Shown piece by piece: positions 26,051 through 36,106 of a stretch of DNA of 64,000 nt; within the stretch, counting starts at the first letter, position 1, and each line of letters begins with the position of its first letter. The notes under the pieces were generated by a model that was given only the letters and a program-made list of their open reading frames with translations, made no database searches and was not told the origin of the DNA. A program made the position numbers and the translations under genes. This DNA is from UBA946 sp031550725 (GTDB lineage: Bacteria; Bacillota; Clostridia; Oscillospirales; Ruminococcaceae): assembly GCA_031550725.1 (NCBI GenBank), contig JAVBOH010000006.1, positions 56,763 to 120,762 of the forward strand. Reading direction: 5' to 3'.

Positions 26051-28282
26051 TTATAGTGTTAGTTGGTCAGGGTCCTGTAAATCTTTCGCAAGACATCCAG
26101 ATGCAGGAACAGACTTAACTACATATTTTTTAACGCTTTCAGCCATATCCTCTGTCACAATATATGCGTTGTCGATAACAGCTTTTGCTTTTAGTGTGAA
26201 CACCTGAACACCAATTGTATCACGGGTTGATTTCGGCAAAATCATACCAGTGTTAAATACAATTGCACGTCCGTTTGTTGAACGCAGAAGTATTTCAGTA
26301 TTATCTGAAATAACGAACATCTTAACAAGCTTAGATTTGTCACTGTATGCATTTGCAAGCTTTTTACGGTTTGTTTTTGTTTCATAAGAATTAAGCGGTA
26401 TTTTTGCAATTTTACCATTCTCAAATATCATAATAAGATGTCCGCTGTAATCCGATGTCACTATCATGCATGATACATTTTCATCCTCATCAAAGCCAAG
26501 TCTTGCAGGGATATATTCACCCAAAACAGATGCCTTTGTTTCGGAAAATGATGATGCCTTTGTTTTATAAACCTGACACTTATCAGAGAAAAATAACAGC
26601 TCTGCTTTGTTAGTTGTATCAATTGAAACATCCATAATATCGCCATCTTTTAGCTTTTGCTCACCTGACATACGAAGTGACTGCGGCAGAATTTTCTTGA
26701 AATAACCTGCTCGTGACATAAACAAATGAACAGGAAAATCAGGTGTTTCATCAATTTCCTCATCATCCTCGATTTCATTGTTATAATAAAACAATGTCTT
26801 TCGTGGCTGTGCATATTTTTTAATAATATCTTTAAGCTCACTAATAATAATATCTTTTATTTTCTTCTTATTCTTAAGTATTTCCTCCATCTCAGCGATG
26901 TCCTTTTCAAGCTGCTCAACCTCTGAAATGCGGTTAACGATATATTCTTTATTTAAGTGTCTTAGCTTGATTTCAGATACATATTCAGCTTGAATTTCAT
27001 CAATATTAAAGCCAATCATGAGGTTTGGAACAACATCATTTTCTTCTTCTGTTTCACGAACAATTTTTATAGCCTTATCAATATCAAGCAAAATTTTACT
27101 TAGACCCTTTAATAAATGCAGCTTATCCTTTTTCTTTGACATATCATAATAAACACGTCTTTTTATACACTCAACACGGAAAGCTGTCCATTCATCGATA
27201 ATCTCATAAACACCCATTACCTTTGGTGTTGTACCAATCAGAATGTTGAAGTTGCATGAATAGCTGTCCTCTAAAGGTGTCATTTTAAAAAGCTTTCTCA
27301 TGAGCTTGTCAGGGTCAGTTCCTCGCTTTAAATCGAGTGCAATTTTAAGACCGCCTAAGTCAGTTTCATCACGAAGATATGATATCTCACGGATTTTGCC
27401 CTGCTTAATAAGGTCGATAATCTTCTCAATTATAGCTTCAACGGTAGTCGTTGACGGTATCTGAGTAACCTCAATAATGTTATTGTCTTTATCATAATTA
27501 TATCTTGCACGAACTTTAATAGAGCCGCATCCTGTATGATAAATTTTATCAAGTGTATCCTCGTCATAAAGCATAAATCCGCCACCTGCAAAGTCAGGAC
27601 CTTTTAGTGTTGACAAAGCATTATGATCAGGGTCACGGATAAGCTCAATTGTGGTTTTGCACACTTCTTCAAGATTAAATGGACAAACTGAACTCGCCAT
27701 TGATACTGCAATACCAACGTTTGAATTAACTAAAACTGATGGAAATGCCGCTGGCAGCAGTGTTGGTTCAACTGTTTCATTATCATAGTTAGGTACAAAA
27801 TCAACGGTTTCTTTATCAATATCACGGAAAAGCTCCGCACAAAGTGGTGCAAGCTTCGCTTCTGTATATCGTGAGGCAGCAAAGGACATATCTCTTGAAT
27901 ATGCCTTACCAAAGTTACCCTTTGAGTCAATATATGGATGCAGAAGTGCTTCGTTTCCTCGAGCCATTCTAACCATTGTTGCATAAATAGCCTGATCGCC
28001 ATGTGGGTTAAGCTTCATTGTCTGACCAACAATATTTGCAGATTTTGTACGTGGACCATTTAAAAGCCCCATCTTATACATGGTATACAAAAGCTTTCTG
28101 TGTGATGGCTTAAATCCGTCAATTTCAGGCAGAGCTCTTGACACAATTACACTCATTGCATATGGCATAAAGTTTTTTTCTATTGTATCGGTAATTTGCT
28201 GTTCAACAACTACTCCGCTTTCAGCAATATATGCTTTTATTGAAGATGATTTTTTAGGGGAGGTTTCTCTTTTTTTTGCCAT
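26051..28282 (-). CDS. parC: DNA topoisomerase IV subunit A (gyrase A-like)
   Basis: This 743-residue type IIA topoisomerase cleavage subunit is shorter than GyrA by its reduced C-terminal domain. The catalytic Tyr lies in SFAASRYTEAKL. The region GFKPSHRKLLYTMYKMG is the usual quinolone-pocket area, and HPYIDSKGNFG follows. A coiled-coil gate and a C-terminal beta-pinwheel without a clear GyrA box (QRRGGKG) support ParC rather than GyrA. It forms the enzyme with ParE, encoded upstream in the same operon, and decatenates chromosomes. The paralogous gyrase is not in this window. Confidence 0.88.
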   Translation of the reverse strand: MAKKRETSPKKSSSIKAYIAESGVVVEQQITDTIEKNFMPYAMSVIVSRALPEIDGFKPSHRKLLYTMYKMGLLNGPRTKSANIVGQTMKLNPHGDQAIYATMVRMARGNEALLHPYIDSKGNFGKAYSRDMSFAASRYTEAKLAPLCAELFRDIDKETVDFVPNYDNETVEPTLLPAAFPSVLVNSNVGIAVSMASSVCPFNLEEVCKTTIELIRDPDHNALSTLKGPDFAGGGFMLYDEDTLDKIYHTGCGSIKVRARYNYDKDNNIIEVTQIPSTTTVEAIIEKIIDLIKQGKIREISYLRDETDLGGLKIALDLKRGTDPDKLMRKLFKMTPLEDSYSCNFNILIGTTPKVMGVYEIIDEWTAFRVECIKRRVYYDMSKKKDKLHLLKGLSKILLDIDKAIKIVRETEEENDVVPNLMIGFNIDEIQAEYVSEIKLRHLNKEYIVNRISEVEQLEKDIAEMEEILKNKKKIKDIIISELKDIIKKYAQPRKTLFYYNNEIEDDEEIDETPDFPVHLFMSRAGYFKKILPQSLRMSGEQKLKDGDIMDVSIDTTNKAELLFFSDKCQVYKTKASSFSETKASVLGEYIPARLGFDEDENVSCMIVTSDYSGHLIMIFENGKIAKIPLNSYETKTNRKKLANAYSDKSKLVKMFVISDNTEILLRSTNGRAIVFNTGMILPKSTRDTIGVQVFTLKAKAVIDNAYIVTEDMAESVKKYVVKSVPASGCLAKDLQDPDQLTL

Positions 28283-28317
28283 TTATTTTTTGTTCTCCTC
28301 TCATTTCAGGTGTTTGT

Positions 28318-29163
28318 TTATGTTAGTTGTAATATACTTGCTGCTTTTAGCCATAAGCTTTCAGTGTTGTAATCAAGTCCGCTTTCCTTTGATAATTCTC
28401 CTACCATACAAGCACATTCATAGCTTATATTTCGACCTGTTTGCAATTGATATTTTATAGCTTTTGCCCATATAGGTGCTTTGTCAGCCAAGCCACTTTC
28501 ATCTATATCTGAAATCATTTTTTGTATATCATATGGTACAGTAACTGTTTCGGTATGCCATTCGTTATCATGATATGAAACAGACGAAAACTGCGCACAA
28601 TTTTGATGATTACATGGAACTCCAACAGCACCGCCGCTTATAATCTTCTTTCCATTTTTATGATAAATAAACGGCTGGTGACCATGACCACATATCAGCA
28701 AAGCATTTTTCATGTTATGGACAACATCATCTATAATATCATTATCAGGATGTAAAACGGTTCTGTTGTTATATGGCGTACCATGGCAAATCGTGAACTC
28801 AGGCATACCATTAATTTTTATATCCATGCTAATCAGCATACTTCGGAAAAATGCAATATCGTTCTCATTCAAGTTTTTATAGGTATATAAAAGTGAGCCG
28901 TCAGCAGAACAATATTTCCAATTATCATCAGGGTTATCATGATACGAAATCATATAATCCTCACGATTGCCTTTGATAAACCATGTCTTGTATTTTTGCG
29001 GTATATTTCGTAGAATTTCAAGCGTTTTTTGTGGATATGCACAATCTGTAACATAGTCTCCAAGAAAAGCGATGCCATAAAAATCATTCGAATAAATATA
29101 ATCAAGGCAAGCTTTCAAAGCGACATAATTACTATGAATATCGCTGAGTGCAGCAATTCTCAT
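28318..29163 (-). CDS. Calcineurin-like metallophosphoesterase
   Basis: This 281-residue phosphoesterase begins MRIAALSDIHSN (metal motif DxH), followed by LGDYV, a KGNRED motif, and GHGHQPF with YHKNGKKIISGGAVG. This layout is typical of the YfcE/cytosolic phosphoesterase group. The start at ATG 29163 gives this usual N-terminus. It lies between parE and parC with gaps of 31 and 35 bases, so it is cotranscribed with the topoisomerase. Its substrate is unknown. Confidence 0.88.
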   Translation of the reverse strand: MRIAALSDIHSNYVALKACLDYIYSNDFYGIAFLGDYVTDCAYPQKTLEILRNIPQKYKTWFIKGNREDYMISYHDNPDDNWKYCSADGSLLYTYKNLNENDIAFFRSMLISMDIKINGMPEFTICHGTPYNNRTVLHPDNDIIDDVVHNMKNALLICGHGHQPFIYHKNGKKIISGGAVGVPCNHQNCAQFSSVSYHDNEWHTETVTVPYDIQKMISDIDESGLADKAPIWAKAIKYQLQTGRNISYECACMVGELSKESGLDYNTESLWLKAASILQLT

Positions 29164-29194
29164 AATATTACAAGCCTCGTCTTTCTTAATTTTA

Positions 29195-31180
29195 TCATGA
29201 AATATCCGCCATATCCAAATATGCTCCGCCAAATTCCGCAATAAAATCCTTACGCCCCTGCAAATTATCACCCAAAAGCAAGTCAAACATCTTTGCTGTT
29301 TCAACAGCATCGGTAGGTGTAACCTTGACTAGTCGGCGAGTATCAGGATGCATTGTTGTTAGTGACATCATTTCAGGCTCATTTTCACCAAGTCCTTTTG
29401 AACGGTCAACCTTATATTTCTGCCCTTCAACTTTTTTCAGGATATCCTCTTTTTCCTTTTCGTTATATGCAAAATAGGTCATGTCCTTAGTATTAATTTC
29501 AAAAAGCGGTGTTTCCGCAATATACACGAAACCCTTCTCGATTAAAGTTGGTGTAAGCCTATAAATCATCGCAAGAATAAGCGTTCTGATCTGGAAACCA
29601 TCATAATCGGAATCGGTTGCGATTATAACTTTATTCCACTTAAGCTTGTCAATATCAAAGTTTGAGATTTCTTTATTAGCCTTTGATTTCACCTCAACAC
29701 CACAGCCTAAAACTTTAAGCAAATCTGTTATAATCTCATTTTTGAATATCTTATCATAGTCAGCTTTCAAGCAGTTTAATATCTTACCACGAACCGGAAT
29801 TATAGCCTGAAATTCAGCATCACGTGCAGTTTTACATGCACCAAGCGCAGAGTCACCCTCCACTATAAATACCTCACGCTTTGACAAATCCTTTGAACGA
29901 CAGTCAACAAACTTCTGTACCATATTCGAAAGGTCAATATTTGCAGTCAAGTTCTTCTTAATATTAAGACGTGTCTTTTCAGCACTTTCTCTTGAACGCT
30001 TGTTTATCATTACCTGCTCGGCTATTTTTAGTGCCTCATCAGGATTTTCTATAAAATAAATTTCAAGCTGATGCTTTAAAAATTCAGTCATTGCTTCCTG
30101 AATAAATTTATTTGTAATAGCTTTTTTAGTCTGATTTTCATATGATGTTTCTGTTGAAAATGATGATGAAATCAAGCATAAGCAGTCCTGAACATCGTCA
30201 TATGAAATCTTCTTTTCATTTTTAAGATACTTGTTATTATTCTTTAAATATGAGTCAATCTGATATACAAATGCATTTCTAACAGCCTTATCAGTTGAGC
30301 CGCCATGCTCAAGAAAGCTTGAGTTATGGTAATATTCCTGTATATTAACCTTGTTTGAAAACGCAACAGCAACAGACAGCTTAACCTTATATTCAGGCAT
30401 ATCCTCACGGTCTTTACCCTTGCGCTCGCAAGCCCAGTACTGAGGTACAGACAAAAAGTCCTCGCCGACAATTTCTTTTAGATAATCGGTTATACCATTT
30501 TCATAAAGATACTCGATTTCCTCAAACTTTCCATCATCATTCTGAGAACGGAACACGAACACAACATTAGGGTTAACTATTGCCTGCTTTTTCAAGGTTT
30601 CCTCGAAAAATTCACGCTCAATATCAATATCAGTAAAAACATCCAAATCAGGACGCCATCTTGTTTTTGTACCTGTCTTTTTAGACTTGGTTTCTTCCTT
30701 TGTAAGTCCGCCGACATTTTCACCTTTTTCAAAGTGAAGATTATATTTAAACCCATCACGGAAAATTTCAACATCCATATATTCGGATGAATACTGTGTT
30801 GCACACGCACCAAGACCATTCAAGCCTAGTGAAAATTCATAGTCACCGTCAGCATTATTCTTATACTTACCGCCTGCATATAATTCGCAATATACAAGCT
30901 CCCAGTTGTAACGCTCCTCTGCGTTATTAAAGTCAACAGGACATCCACGTCCAAAGTCCTCAACCTCAATAGTATTATCCTTATATCGTGTTACTATAAT
31001 TTTATTACCATGCCCGTCACGAGCCTCATCAATGGAGTTTGAAACTATTTCAAAAAACGAGTGCTTGCACCCCTCTAAGCCATCAGAGCCAAATATAACG
31101 GCAGGACGAAGTCTTACTCTGTCCGCACCCTTTAACGAGGTGATACTCTCATTACCGTATTCCGCTTTCTTTTTCGCCAT
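29195..31180 (-). CDS. parE: DNA topoisomerase IV subunit B (gyrase B-like)
   Basis: This 661-residue ATPase subunit of a type IIA topoisomerase has the GHKL ATP-binding fold (EIVSNSIDEARDG, VEDFGRGCPVDF, GLNGLGA), the transducer domain, and a TOPRIM domain with VEGDSALG, GKILN and DSDYDG. AAAGGA precedes the ATG. It acts with parC downstream. Residues after the TOPRIM are short, without the GyrB-specific insertion of proteobacteria. The PAVIFGSDG segment near the N-terminus differs from usual GyrB sequences and fits the clostridial ParE. Confidence 0.88.
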   Translation of the reverse strand: MAKKKAEYGNESITSLKGADRVRLRPAVIFGSDGLEGCKHSFFEIVSNSIDEARDGHGNKIIVTRYKDNTIEVEDFGRGCPVDFNNAEERYNWELVYCELYAGGKYKNNADGDYEFSLGLNGLGACATQYSSEYMDVEIFRDGFKYNLHFEKGENVGGLTKEETKSKKTGTKTRWRPDLDVFTDIDIEREFFEETLKKQAIVNPNVVFVFRSQNDDGKFEEIEYLYENGITDYLKEIVGEDFLSVPQYWACERKGKDREDMPEYKVKLSVAVAFSNKVNIQEYYHNSSFLEHGGSTDKAVRNAFVYQIDSYLKNNNKYLKNEKKISYDDVQDCLCLISSSFSTETSYENQTKKAITNKFIQEAMTEFLKHQLEIYFIENPDEALKIAEQVMINKRSRESAEKTRLNIKKNLTANIDLSNMVQKFVDCRSKDLSKREVFIVEGDSALGACKTARDAEFQAIIPVRGKILNCLKADYDKIFKNEIITDLLKVLGCGVEVKSKANKEISNFDIDKLKWNKVIIATDSDYDGFQIRTLILAMIYRLTPTLIEKGFVYIAETPLFEINTKDMTYFAYNEKEKEDILKKVEGQKYKVDRSKGLGENEPEMMSLTTMHPDTRRLVKVTPTDAVETAKMFDLLLGDNLQGRKDFIAEFGGAYLDMADIS

Positions 31181-31214
31181 CTAATCAATCCTTTACTCTA
31201 TCTTATATTGTTAA

Positions 31215-32180
31215 TCAATTTTTATATGTTATAGCCGCCCAGTCATGCGACTCTCTTATCTCAACTAAAGTATAGCCATTCTGTTCCATTGCAGCCTTAA
31301 CTTCATCACATCGTTCGCATATAATTCCTGAAATTACGATTATGCCATCTTTTTTTATAAATCTCTTAAATAATGGTGACATAGCAATAAGAACATCGGC
31401 AACTATATTTGCGGCGATAATATCATAACCATCTCCGATTTTCTCACGCAATGTTTCATCATCCAATATATTACCGCAATAAGCTGTATATATTTCATCA
31501 GAAATATTATTTTTACCTGCATTTTCTTTTGCAATATTAACAGAATTCTGGTCTATATCAATTGCCATTGCACTCTTAGCACCAAGCAAAATACCGCCAA
31601 TTGAAAGTATACCGCTGCCGCATCCCATATCAAGAAGCTTGTCACCCTTATTTATATTTTTCTCCAGCATTTCAAGGCACAATGCAGTTGTGTGGTGCTG
31701 TCCTGTTCCAAAGCTAGCTCCTGGGTCAATTTCAAGTATTGTGCGGTTATCATAACCCGAATATTCTTCCCATGATGGCTTGATAACTAATTTTTCACCA
31801 ATTACGATAGGTTTGAAATACTGCTTCCAGTTATTCGCCCAATCCTCCTCATTAACATTTGCAAGCTCTGTTTGAAGTCTGCCGAATGCATTTTCATCAT
31901 CACAAGCCTTTAATGCACTCATCTCTGCATTAAGCATGGATAGCATATCAGCACCCTGCTCGTTATCAGCCAAATAAACTGTGATTGTTGTTTCACAATC
32001 CTTTAAGTTCATCAGGTCATCATCAATATAATCCCAGTTGCCTGTTTTATCATTCAAAAATTCCTCGAAATCCTTTGCATCCTTTATTACAAAACCATTT
32101 ATGCCAATCATCAAAAGACGTCCGCATACTGCATCAATTCCTTCAGTGGTTGTGTAAATATTTACTTCTATCCAGTTCAT
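31215..32180 (-). CDS. prmA: Ribosomal protein L11 methyltransferase
   Basis: This 321-residue SAM-dependent methyltransferase trimethylates L11. The SAM-binding motif is LLDMGCGSGILSIGG, the preceding motif DPGASFGTGQHHTT is PrmA-typical, and a downstream NIVADVL completes it. AAGGA lies 9 bases before the ATG. It is upstream of parE in the same direction, 34 bases away, and may be the first gene of a long unit. Confidence 0.93.
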   Translation of the reverse strand: MNWIEVNIYTTTEGIDAVCGRLLMIGINGFVIKDAKDFEEFLNDKTGNWDYIDDDLMNLKDCETTITVYLADNEQGADMLSMLNAEMSALKACDDENAFGRLQTELANVNEEDWANNWKQYFKPIVIGEKLVIKPSWEEYSGYDNRTILEIDPGASFGTGQHHTTALCLEMLEKNINKGDKLLDMGCGSGILSIGGILLGAKSAMAIDIDQNSVNIAKENAGKNNISDEIYTAYCGNILDDETLREKIGDGYDIIAANIVADVLIAMSPLFKRFIKKDGIIVISGIICERCDEVKAAMEQNGYTLVEIRESHDWAAITYKN

Positions 32181-32333
32181 TTTAATCCATCCTTATATTA
32201 CACTCTCAAAATCGTTCGAGTGTTATTTTTAATCATACATATTTATTTTACTACTTTTTTCGAGTTTTGGCAAGCATTATTTGGTTTTTTAGGTAATATC
32301 ACGCTAAAAATTCAGTATTATCTTGCTTATTAA

Positions 32334-32362
32334 TTGACATTAACATCTATTTATGATAAAAT
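32334..32362 (+). promoter_or_regulatory. Promoter of manA
   Basis: TTGACA, 17 bases and TAAAAT, 46 bases before the manA start. Confidence 0.7.
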
Positions 32363-32407
32363 TAAAGGTAATGTTTATGTAAAAATTCAATGTAAAGGAT
32401 GGGTTGT

Positions 32408-33367
32408 ATGACACCATTTAAACTTAAACCTGCATTTAAAGATTATATCTGGGGCGGAACTCGTTTGCGTGATGATTATAACAAGGATTGTGATTTTACA
32501 AAGGTCGCTGAAAGCTGGGAGCTTTCCTGTCATAAGGATGGCAATTCCGTTGTAGATGGCGGTGAGTTTGACGGATTGACACTTGCTGAATACATTGAGA
32601 AAAGTGGCAAAGGTGTTCTTGGCACAAACTGTAATAAATTTGATAATTTCCCTATCCTTATAAAACTTATTGATGCTAAGGACAATCTTTCTGTTCAGGT
32701 TCATCCTGAAAATGAATACGCCTTGCGTGTCGAGGGCGAATATGGCAAAACTGAAATGTGGTATATCGTCGATTGTGATGAGGGCGCTGAGCTTTTATAT
32801 GGCTTTAAAAAGGATATTTCAAAAGAAGAATTTGCACAGAGAATTGCAAATAATACCTTACTTGAAGTTACAAATGCTGTTCCTGTCAAAAAAGGGGACG
32901 TATTTTTTATTGAGGCTGGAACACTTCATGCAATAGGCAAAGGTATTTTAATTGCTGAAATTCAGCAGAATTCAAATACAACTTATCGCATTTATGATTA
33001 TGGACGTGTTGGAAACGACGGCAAGCCTCGTGAGCTTCATGTCGACAAGGCTGTTGATGTTACTAAGCTTTCTCCTGCAAAGCCATCCCCTGTAAGTGAT
33101 AGTTATACAGAAAACGGTGCTGTGAAAAGACTTCTTTCAAAATGTGATTATTTCACTGTGTATTCTGTTGATATTGATGAAGCTGCTGAATTTGTGGCTG
33201 ATGATACCTCATTTGAAAGTCTGCTCATTTTAGATGGCAACGTTATAATTTCTTGTGGTGAACATAAAATTCCAGCATCAAAAGGAGATAGTATTTTTAT
33301 TCCTGCGAACACTGGAAAATATACTGTTGATGGTAAATGTAATGCTGTTTTGACATGTATTGATTAA
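32408..33367 (+). CDS. manA: Mannose-6-phosphate isomerase, class I
   Basis: This is a 319-residue zinc cupin isomerase that interconverts mannose 6-phosphate and fructose 6-phosphate. FKDYIWGGTRLR and QVHPENEYA (zinc ligands) are visible, as are GKTEMWYIV and EAGTLHAIGKG. Start ATG 32408 follows AAAGGA by eight bases. A ROK sugar kinase is encoded downstream, so the two probably feed hexoses into glycolysis. Confidence 0.93.
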   Translation: MTPFKLKPAFKDYIWGGTRLRDDYNKDCDFTKVAESWELSCHKDGNSVVDGGEFDGLTLAEYIEKSGKGVLGTNCNKFDNFPILIKLIDAKDNLSVQVHPENEYALRVEGEYGKTEMWYIVDCDEGAELLYGFKKDISKEEFAQRIANNTLLEVTNAVPVKKGDVFFIEAGTLHAIGKGILIAEIQQNSNTTYRIYDYGRVGNDGKPRELHVDKAVDVTKLSPAKPSPVSDSYTENGAVKRLLSKCDYFTVYSVDIDEAAEFVADDTSFESLLILDGNVIISCGEHKIPASKGDSIFIPANTGKYTVDGKCNAVLTCID

Positions 33368-33403
33368 TCCACATAATTATGCGTGTTGGTAATAATAATG
33401 CGG

Positions 33404-33442
33404 CGGAGCGACGGTGCCACAGCATTGGCGTCGCTCACTACA
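33404..33442. repeat. Short interspersed hairpin repeat (R3)
   Basis: GAGCGACGGTGCCA pairs with TGGCGTCGCTC (two bases bulge). It ends CACTACAA, so in reverse it begins TTGTAGTGAGCGACG, related to R2. It lies between manA and the ROK kinase gene. Confidence 0.55.
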
Positions 33443-33474
33443 ATACATATAAAAAATTAAAGAGGAGAATTGTT

Positions 33475-34422
33475 ATGAAATATTATATCGGTATTGACCT
33501 TGGCGGAACTAACATTAAAGCAGGCGTTGTAAATGAAAATTATGAGATTATAGGTAAGGCAACTACTAAAACTGCTTGTCCTCGTCCTGCATCAGAAATT
33601 GCTGACGACATGGCGAAAATCAGCATTAAGGCTTGTGAGGATGCAGGCATTACTATCAATGACATTGAGTGGATTGGCATTGGTACTCCTGGTATTGCTG
33701 ATAATATTCATGGTACTATACCTTACTCAAATAACTTAGGTTTCAAGGATGTTCCAATAAGAGAATATATTCAGAAAACTATCGATAAGCCTGTTTATGT
33801 TGCTAATGATGCTAATGCTGCTGCATATGGTGAGTTTGTTACAGGCTCTGCTATGGGGGCTGTTGATGCTGTTTGCATTACACTTGGTACTGGTGTTGGT
33901 GCTGGTGTTATTATTGACGGCAAAATCTTCACTGGTCGTAATCTTGCTGGTACTGAAATCGGTCATATGGTTATTGAAGCTGATGGCCCTCAGTGTACTT
34001 GCGGACGTAAGGGCTGCTTTGAGGTGTTCTCATCTGCGACTGGTCTTGTTAACATGACAAAACAAGCAATAGAAGAAAACCCTGACAGCATTATGTGTGA
34101 ATATGCTAAGAACGGACATATTTCTGCTCGTCATGCTTTTGATGCTATGCGTGCTGGTGATAAATCAGGGAAAATGGTTGTTGATAAATACATAAAATAC
34201 CTTGCAATTGGTATAACTAATGTTATAAATACTTTCCAGCCTGATGTTCTTTGCATTGGCGGTGGTGTTTGCAATGAGGGTGATCCTTTGCTTGTTCCAC
34301 TAAAAGAACTTGTTGCTAAGGAAGTTTATACTCGTATGCTAACACAGAACACTAAGATTACTGTTGCAAAGCTTGGAAATGATGCAGGTATTATTGGAGC
34401 TGCTTTCCTTGGTAATTCATAA
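33475..34422 (+). CDS. glcK: ROK-family glucokinase
   Basis: This 315-residue sugar kinase of the ROK type has GIDLGGTNIKAG (ATP loop), GTPGIAD, GTGVGAG, and the zinc-binding CTCGRKGCFE. It phosphorylates glucose or a related hexose. Start ATG 33475 follows AGAGGAG by 7 bases; a longer in-frame ATG lies inside the hairpin repeat and is rejected. Functional neighbour: manA upstream. Confidence 0.92.
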   Translation: MKYYIGIDLGGTNIKAGVVNENYEIIGKATTKTACPRPASEIADDMAKISIKACEDAGITINDIEWIGIGTPGIADNIHGTIPYSNNLGFKDVPIREYIQKTIDKPVYVANDANAAAYGEFVTGSAMGAVDAVCITLGTGVGAGVIIDGKIFTGRNLAGTEIGHMVIEADGPQCTCGRKGCFEVFSSATGLVNMTKQAIEENPDSIMCEYAKNGHISARHAFDAMRAGDKSGKMVVDKYIKYLAIGITNVINTFQPDVLCIGGGVCNEGDPLLVPLKELVAKEVYTRMLTQNTKITVAKLGNDAGIIGAAFLGNS

Positions 34423-34425
34423 GTC

Positions 34426-35001
34426 ATGAGTGTATTTGATTTTTTAGATGCAAGTTCATTAGGTGATATATCAGATGTTGACGAATTTATGAAAGAATGT
34501 GAAAAATACAAATCACTTAAGCAATCAGACATTGACAATATTCCTGATGAAAAGCTTGTTACTGCTGTAACATCATGGGTTGAGGGTAAATTTGATGAAG
34601 ATTGGTCTAATATGGGTCATGTCATCAATGAAATTAACACCCCTGCACAAAACGTTTACTGCTGTGATTATATGCTGAAAGAATTTTTTAGTGGTGGGTT
34701 TAATCAGTCATTTTTCAATACATCCGCTGATTTCATCGGTATTTCTGCAATTTGCTTTCGAACTATTGGTGAAATTAACTGTGCTGAAACAATCGAATAT
34801 ATTGTAGAGGAATATAAGAAACGTAAGGAAACACTACCAAAGTCGGATGTTAATTCAAGTCTTGATATGTTTCTTGACTCATATCAAAACAATCCGCTTT
34901 CTGACTTAGATGAAAAATTCAAGAGTGTATTTAACGAAAAGATTTATAACGAAAAAATTATCACATATATACGAACTAAAAAGCAATATTTCGGTGATTG
35001 A
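34426..35001 (+). CDS. DMP19/DUF4375-like protein
   Basis: This 191-residue acidic alpha-helical protein resembles the DMP19 (DUF4375) domain in the segment around residues 80-130 (MLKEFFSGGFNQSFFN, then ICFRTIGEINC). That family includes a DNA-mimic protein, but most members have no known role. It starts 3 bases after the ROK kinase stop, so it may be cotranscribed. Family membership is read from pattern and should be checked with a profile. Confidence 0.6.
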   Translation: MSVFDFLDASSLGDISDVDEFMKECEKYKSLKQSDIDNIPDEKLVTAVTSWVEGKFDEDWSNMGHVINEINTPAQNVYCCDYMLKEFFSGGFNQSFFNTSADFIGISAICFRTIGEINCAETIEYIVEEYKKRKETLPKSDVNSSLDMFLDSYQNNPLSDLDEKFKSVFNEKIYNEKIITYIRTKKQYFGD

Positions 35002-35031
35002 TAAAATTAGTTTTTAAGGAGATTTATCATA

Positions 35032-35277
35032 ATGGAACTATTTGATAAAATTAGCAAGGTTGCAAATGATGTTAAGGACAGTGATGCTGCAAACAGCGTA
35101 AAGAAAGCTATCAATGAAAACCTTGATGATAATGTTGGTGCTGATGTTAAAAAGGTTATGAATGAAAAAATCACAAGTGAAAAAGCTGATAAGGTGAAGA
35201 AAGTCGTTAACGAAAAATTACCTGACGATATTGGAAAAACTATAAAGGATGCTATTAATAAAAATGAAAAGAAATAA
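35032..35277 (+). CDS. Small helical protein with Lys-rich repeats
   Basis: This 81-residue protein is made of short amphipathic repeats (about 20-25 residues) with Lys-Lys-Val/Ala-Asn-Glu motifs (VKKAINENL, VKKVMNEKI, VKKVVNEKL). No TM segment or signal is seen. AAGGAG precedes the ATG. Its first 35 residues are the same module as the N-terminus of the next protein (LFDK-xx-K-xA-x-DV, NS-KKA). Function is unknown. Confidence 0.75.
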   Translation: MELFDKISKVANDVKDSDAANSVKKAINENLDDNVGADVKKVMNEKITSEKADKVKKVVNEKLPDDIGKTIKDAINKNEKK

Positions 35278-35303
35278 AATTTTGATTTAAGGAGAAATGA
35301 TTA

Positions 35304-36089
35304 ATGGGTCTTTTCGATAAGCTTACTAAACTTGCAGGAGATGTTTTAAACAGTGAAGTTGGTAACAGTATTAAGAAAGCATTCAATGATAATTTATCAC
35401 CTGAAAGTGCTGAAAAAATTCAACAAGCTTTAAACGATAATATACCTGTTGGTGCTAAAAATACATTAAAAAATGTTTTTGGTGATGATAGTACTAATAC
35501 TGCAAATTCTTCTAATAGTTCTGTAAACATCAGTGGTATTACTAGACTTCCCACTGAAAAAATTGATAGAACAATTTCTACTGGAAAAGCTATCGAGAGA
35601 ACTGGCGAATTTTTATATTATTCCAATAACTCTAAAGATTTGTATGAAGTATCATTTATGATAAGCAAGGACTTTGTACTTAATGATTTCAGCAATACAG
35701 GTGTTGAGATTGGACTAGTTTATGGTCCTGACAAAGAAGATTATGGTTATGACTACAAAATCGATTCTAGTTACCTTTATAACAATCCAATAATTAATTT
35801 TGGTGGTGATAGTTATCATTTTGAAATTCTATGTGGTAAACCATATCACCAAAACTGTACTATTTGTGATATTGAAGATGAATACTATGCGGCTAAAACC
35901 ACATACACAACTAGTGATACTATAAATATGACATATTTCTGGCGTGTTGCTCCTGATGAAGAAAAACTTGACTGGGTTGTTCTTGAACTTACGTATCCTC
36001 TAAAATATATAAATACTGAATTTGAAAAAGAAATATTAACTTCTTATTTAGAAGCTATTGCTACTTTTAAAGCAAAAAGAATTAAATAA
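35304..36089 (+). CDS. Two-part protein sharing the helical module of the previous gene
   Basis: In this 261-residue protein, residues 1-60 form the helical module (MGLFDKLTKLAGDVLNSE, SIKKAFNDNL) present in the upstream 81-residue protein. A Ser/Asn/Thr-rich linker spans about 63-80, and a C-terminal domain of 180 residues is rich in Tyr and beta strands, with a CTICDIEDEYYA segment. No signal peptide. No family was recognised. Gap to the upstream gene is 26 bases and to ilvD 17 bases. Confidence 0.7.
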   Translation: MGLFDKLTKLAGDVLNSEVGNSIKKAFNDNLSPESAEKIQQALNDNIPVGAKNTLKNVFGDDSTNTANSSNSSVNISGITRLPTEKIDRTISTGKAIERTGEFLYYSNNSKDLYEVSFMISKDFVLNDFSNTGVEIGLVYGPDKEDYGYDYKIDSSYLYNNPIINFGGDSYHFEILCGKPYHQNCTICDIEDEYYAAKTTYTTSDTINMTYFWRVAPDEEKLDWVVLELTYPLKYINTEFEKEILTSYLEAIATFKAKRIK

Positions 36090-36106
36090 AATTAGGAGAT
36101 TTTAAA

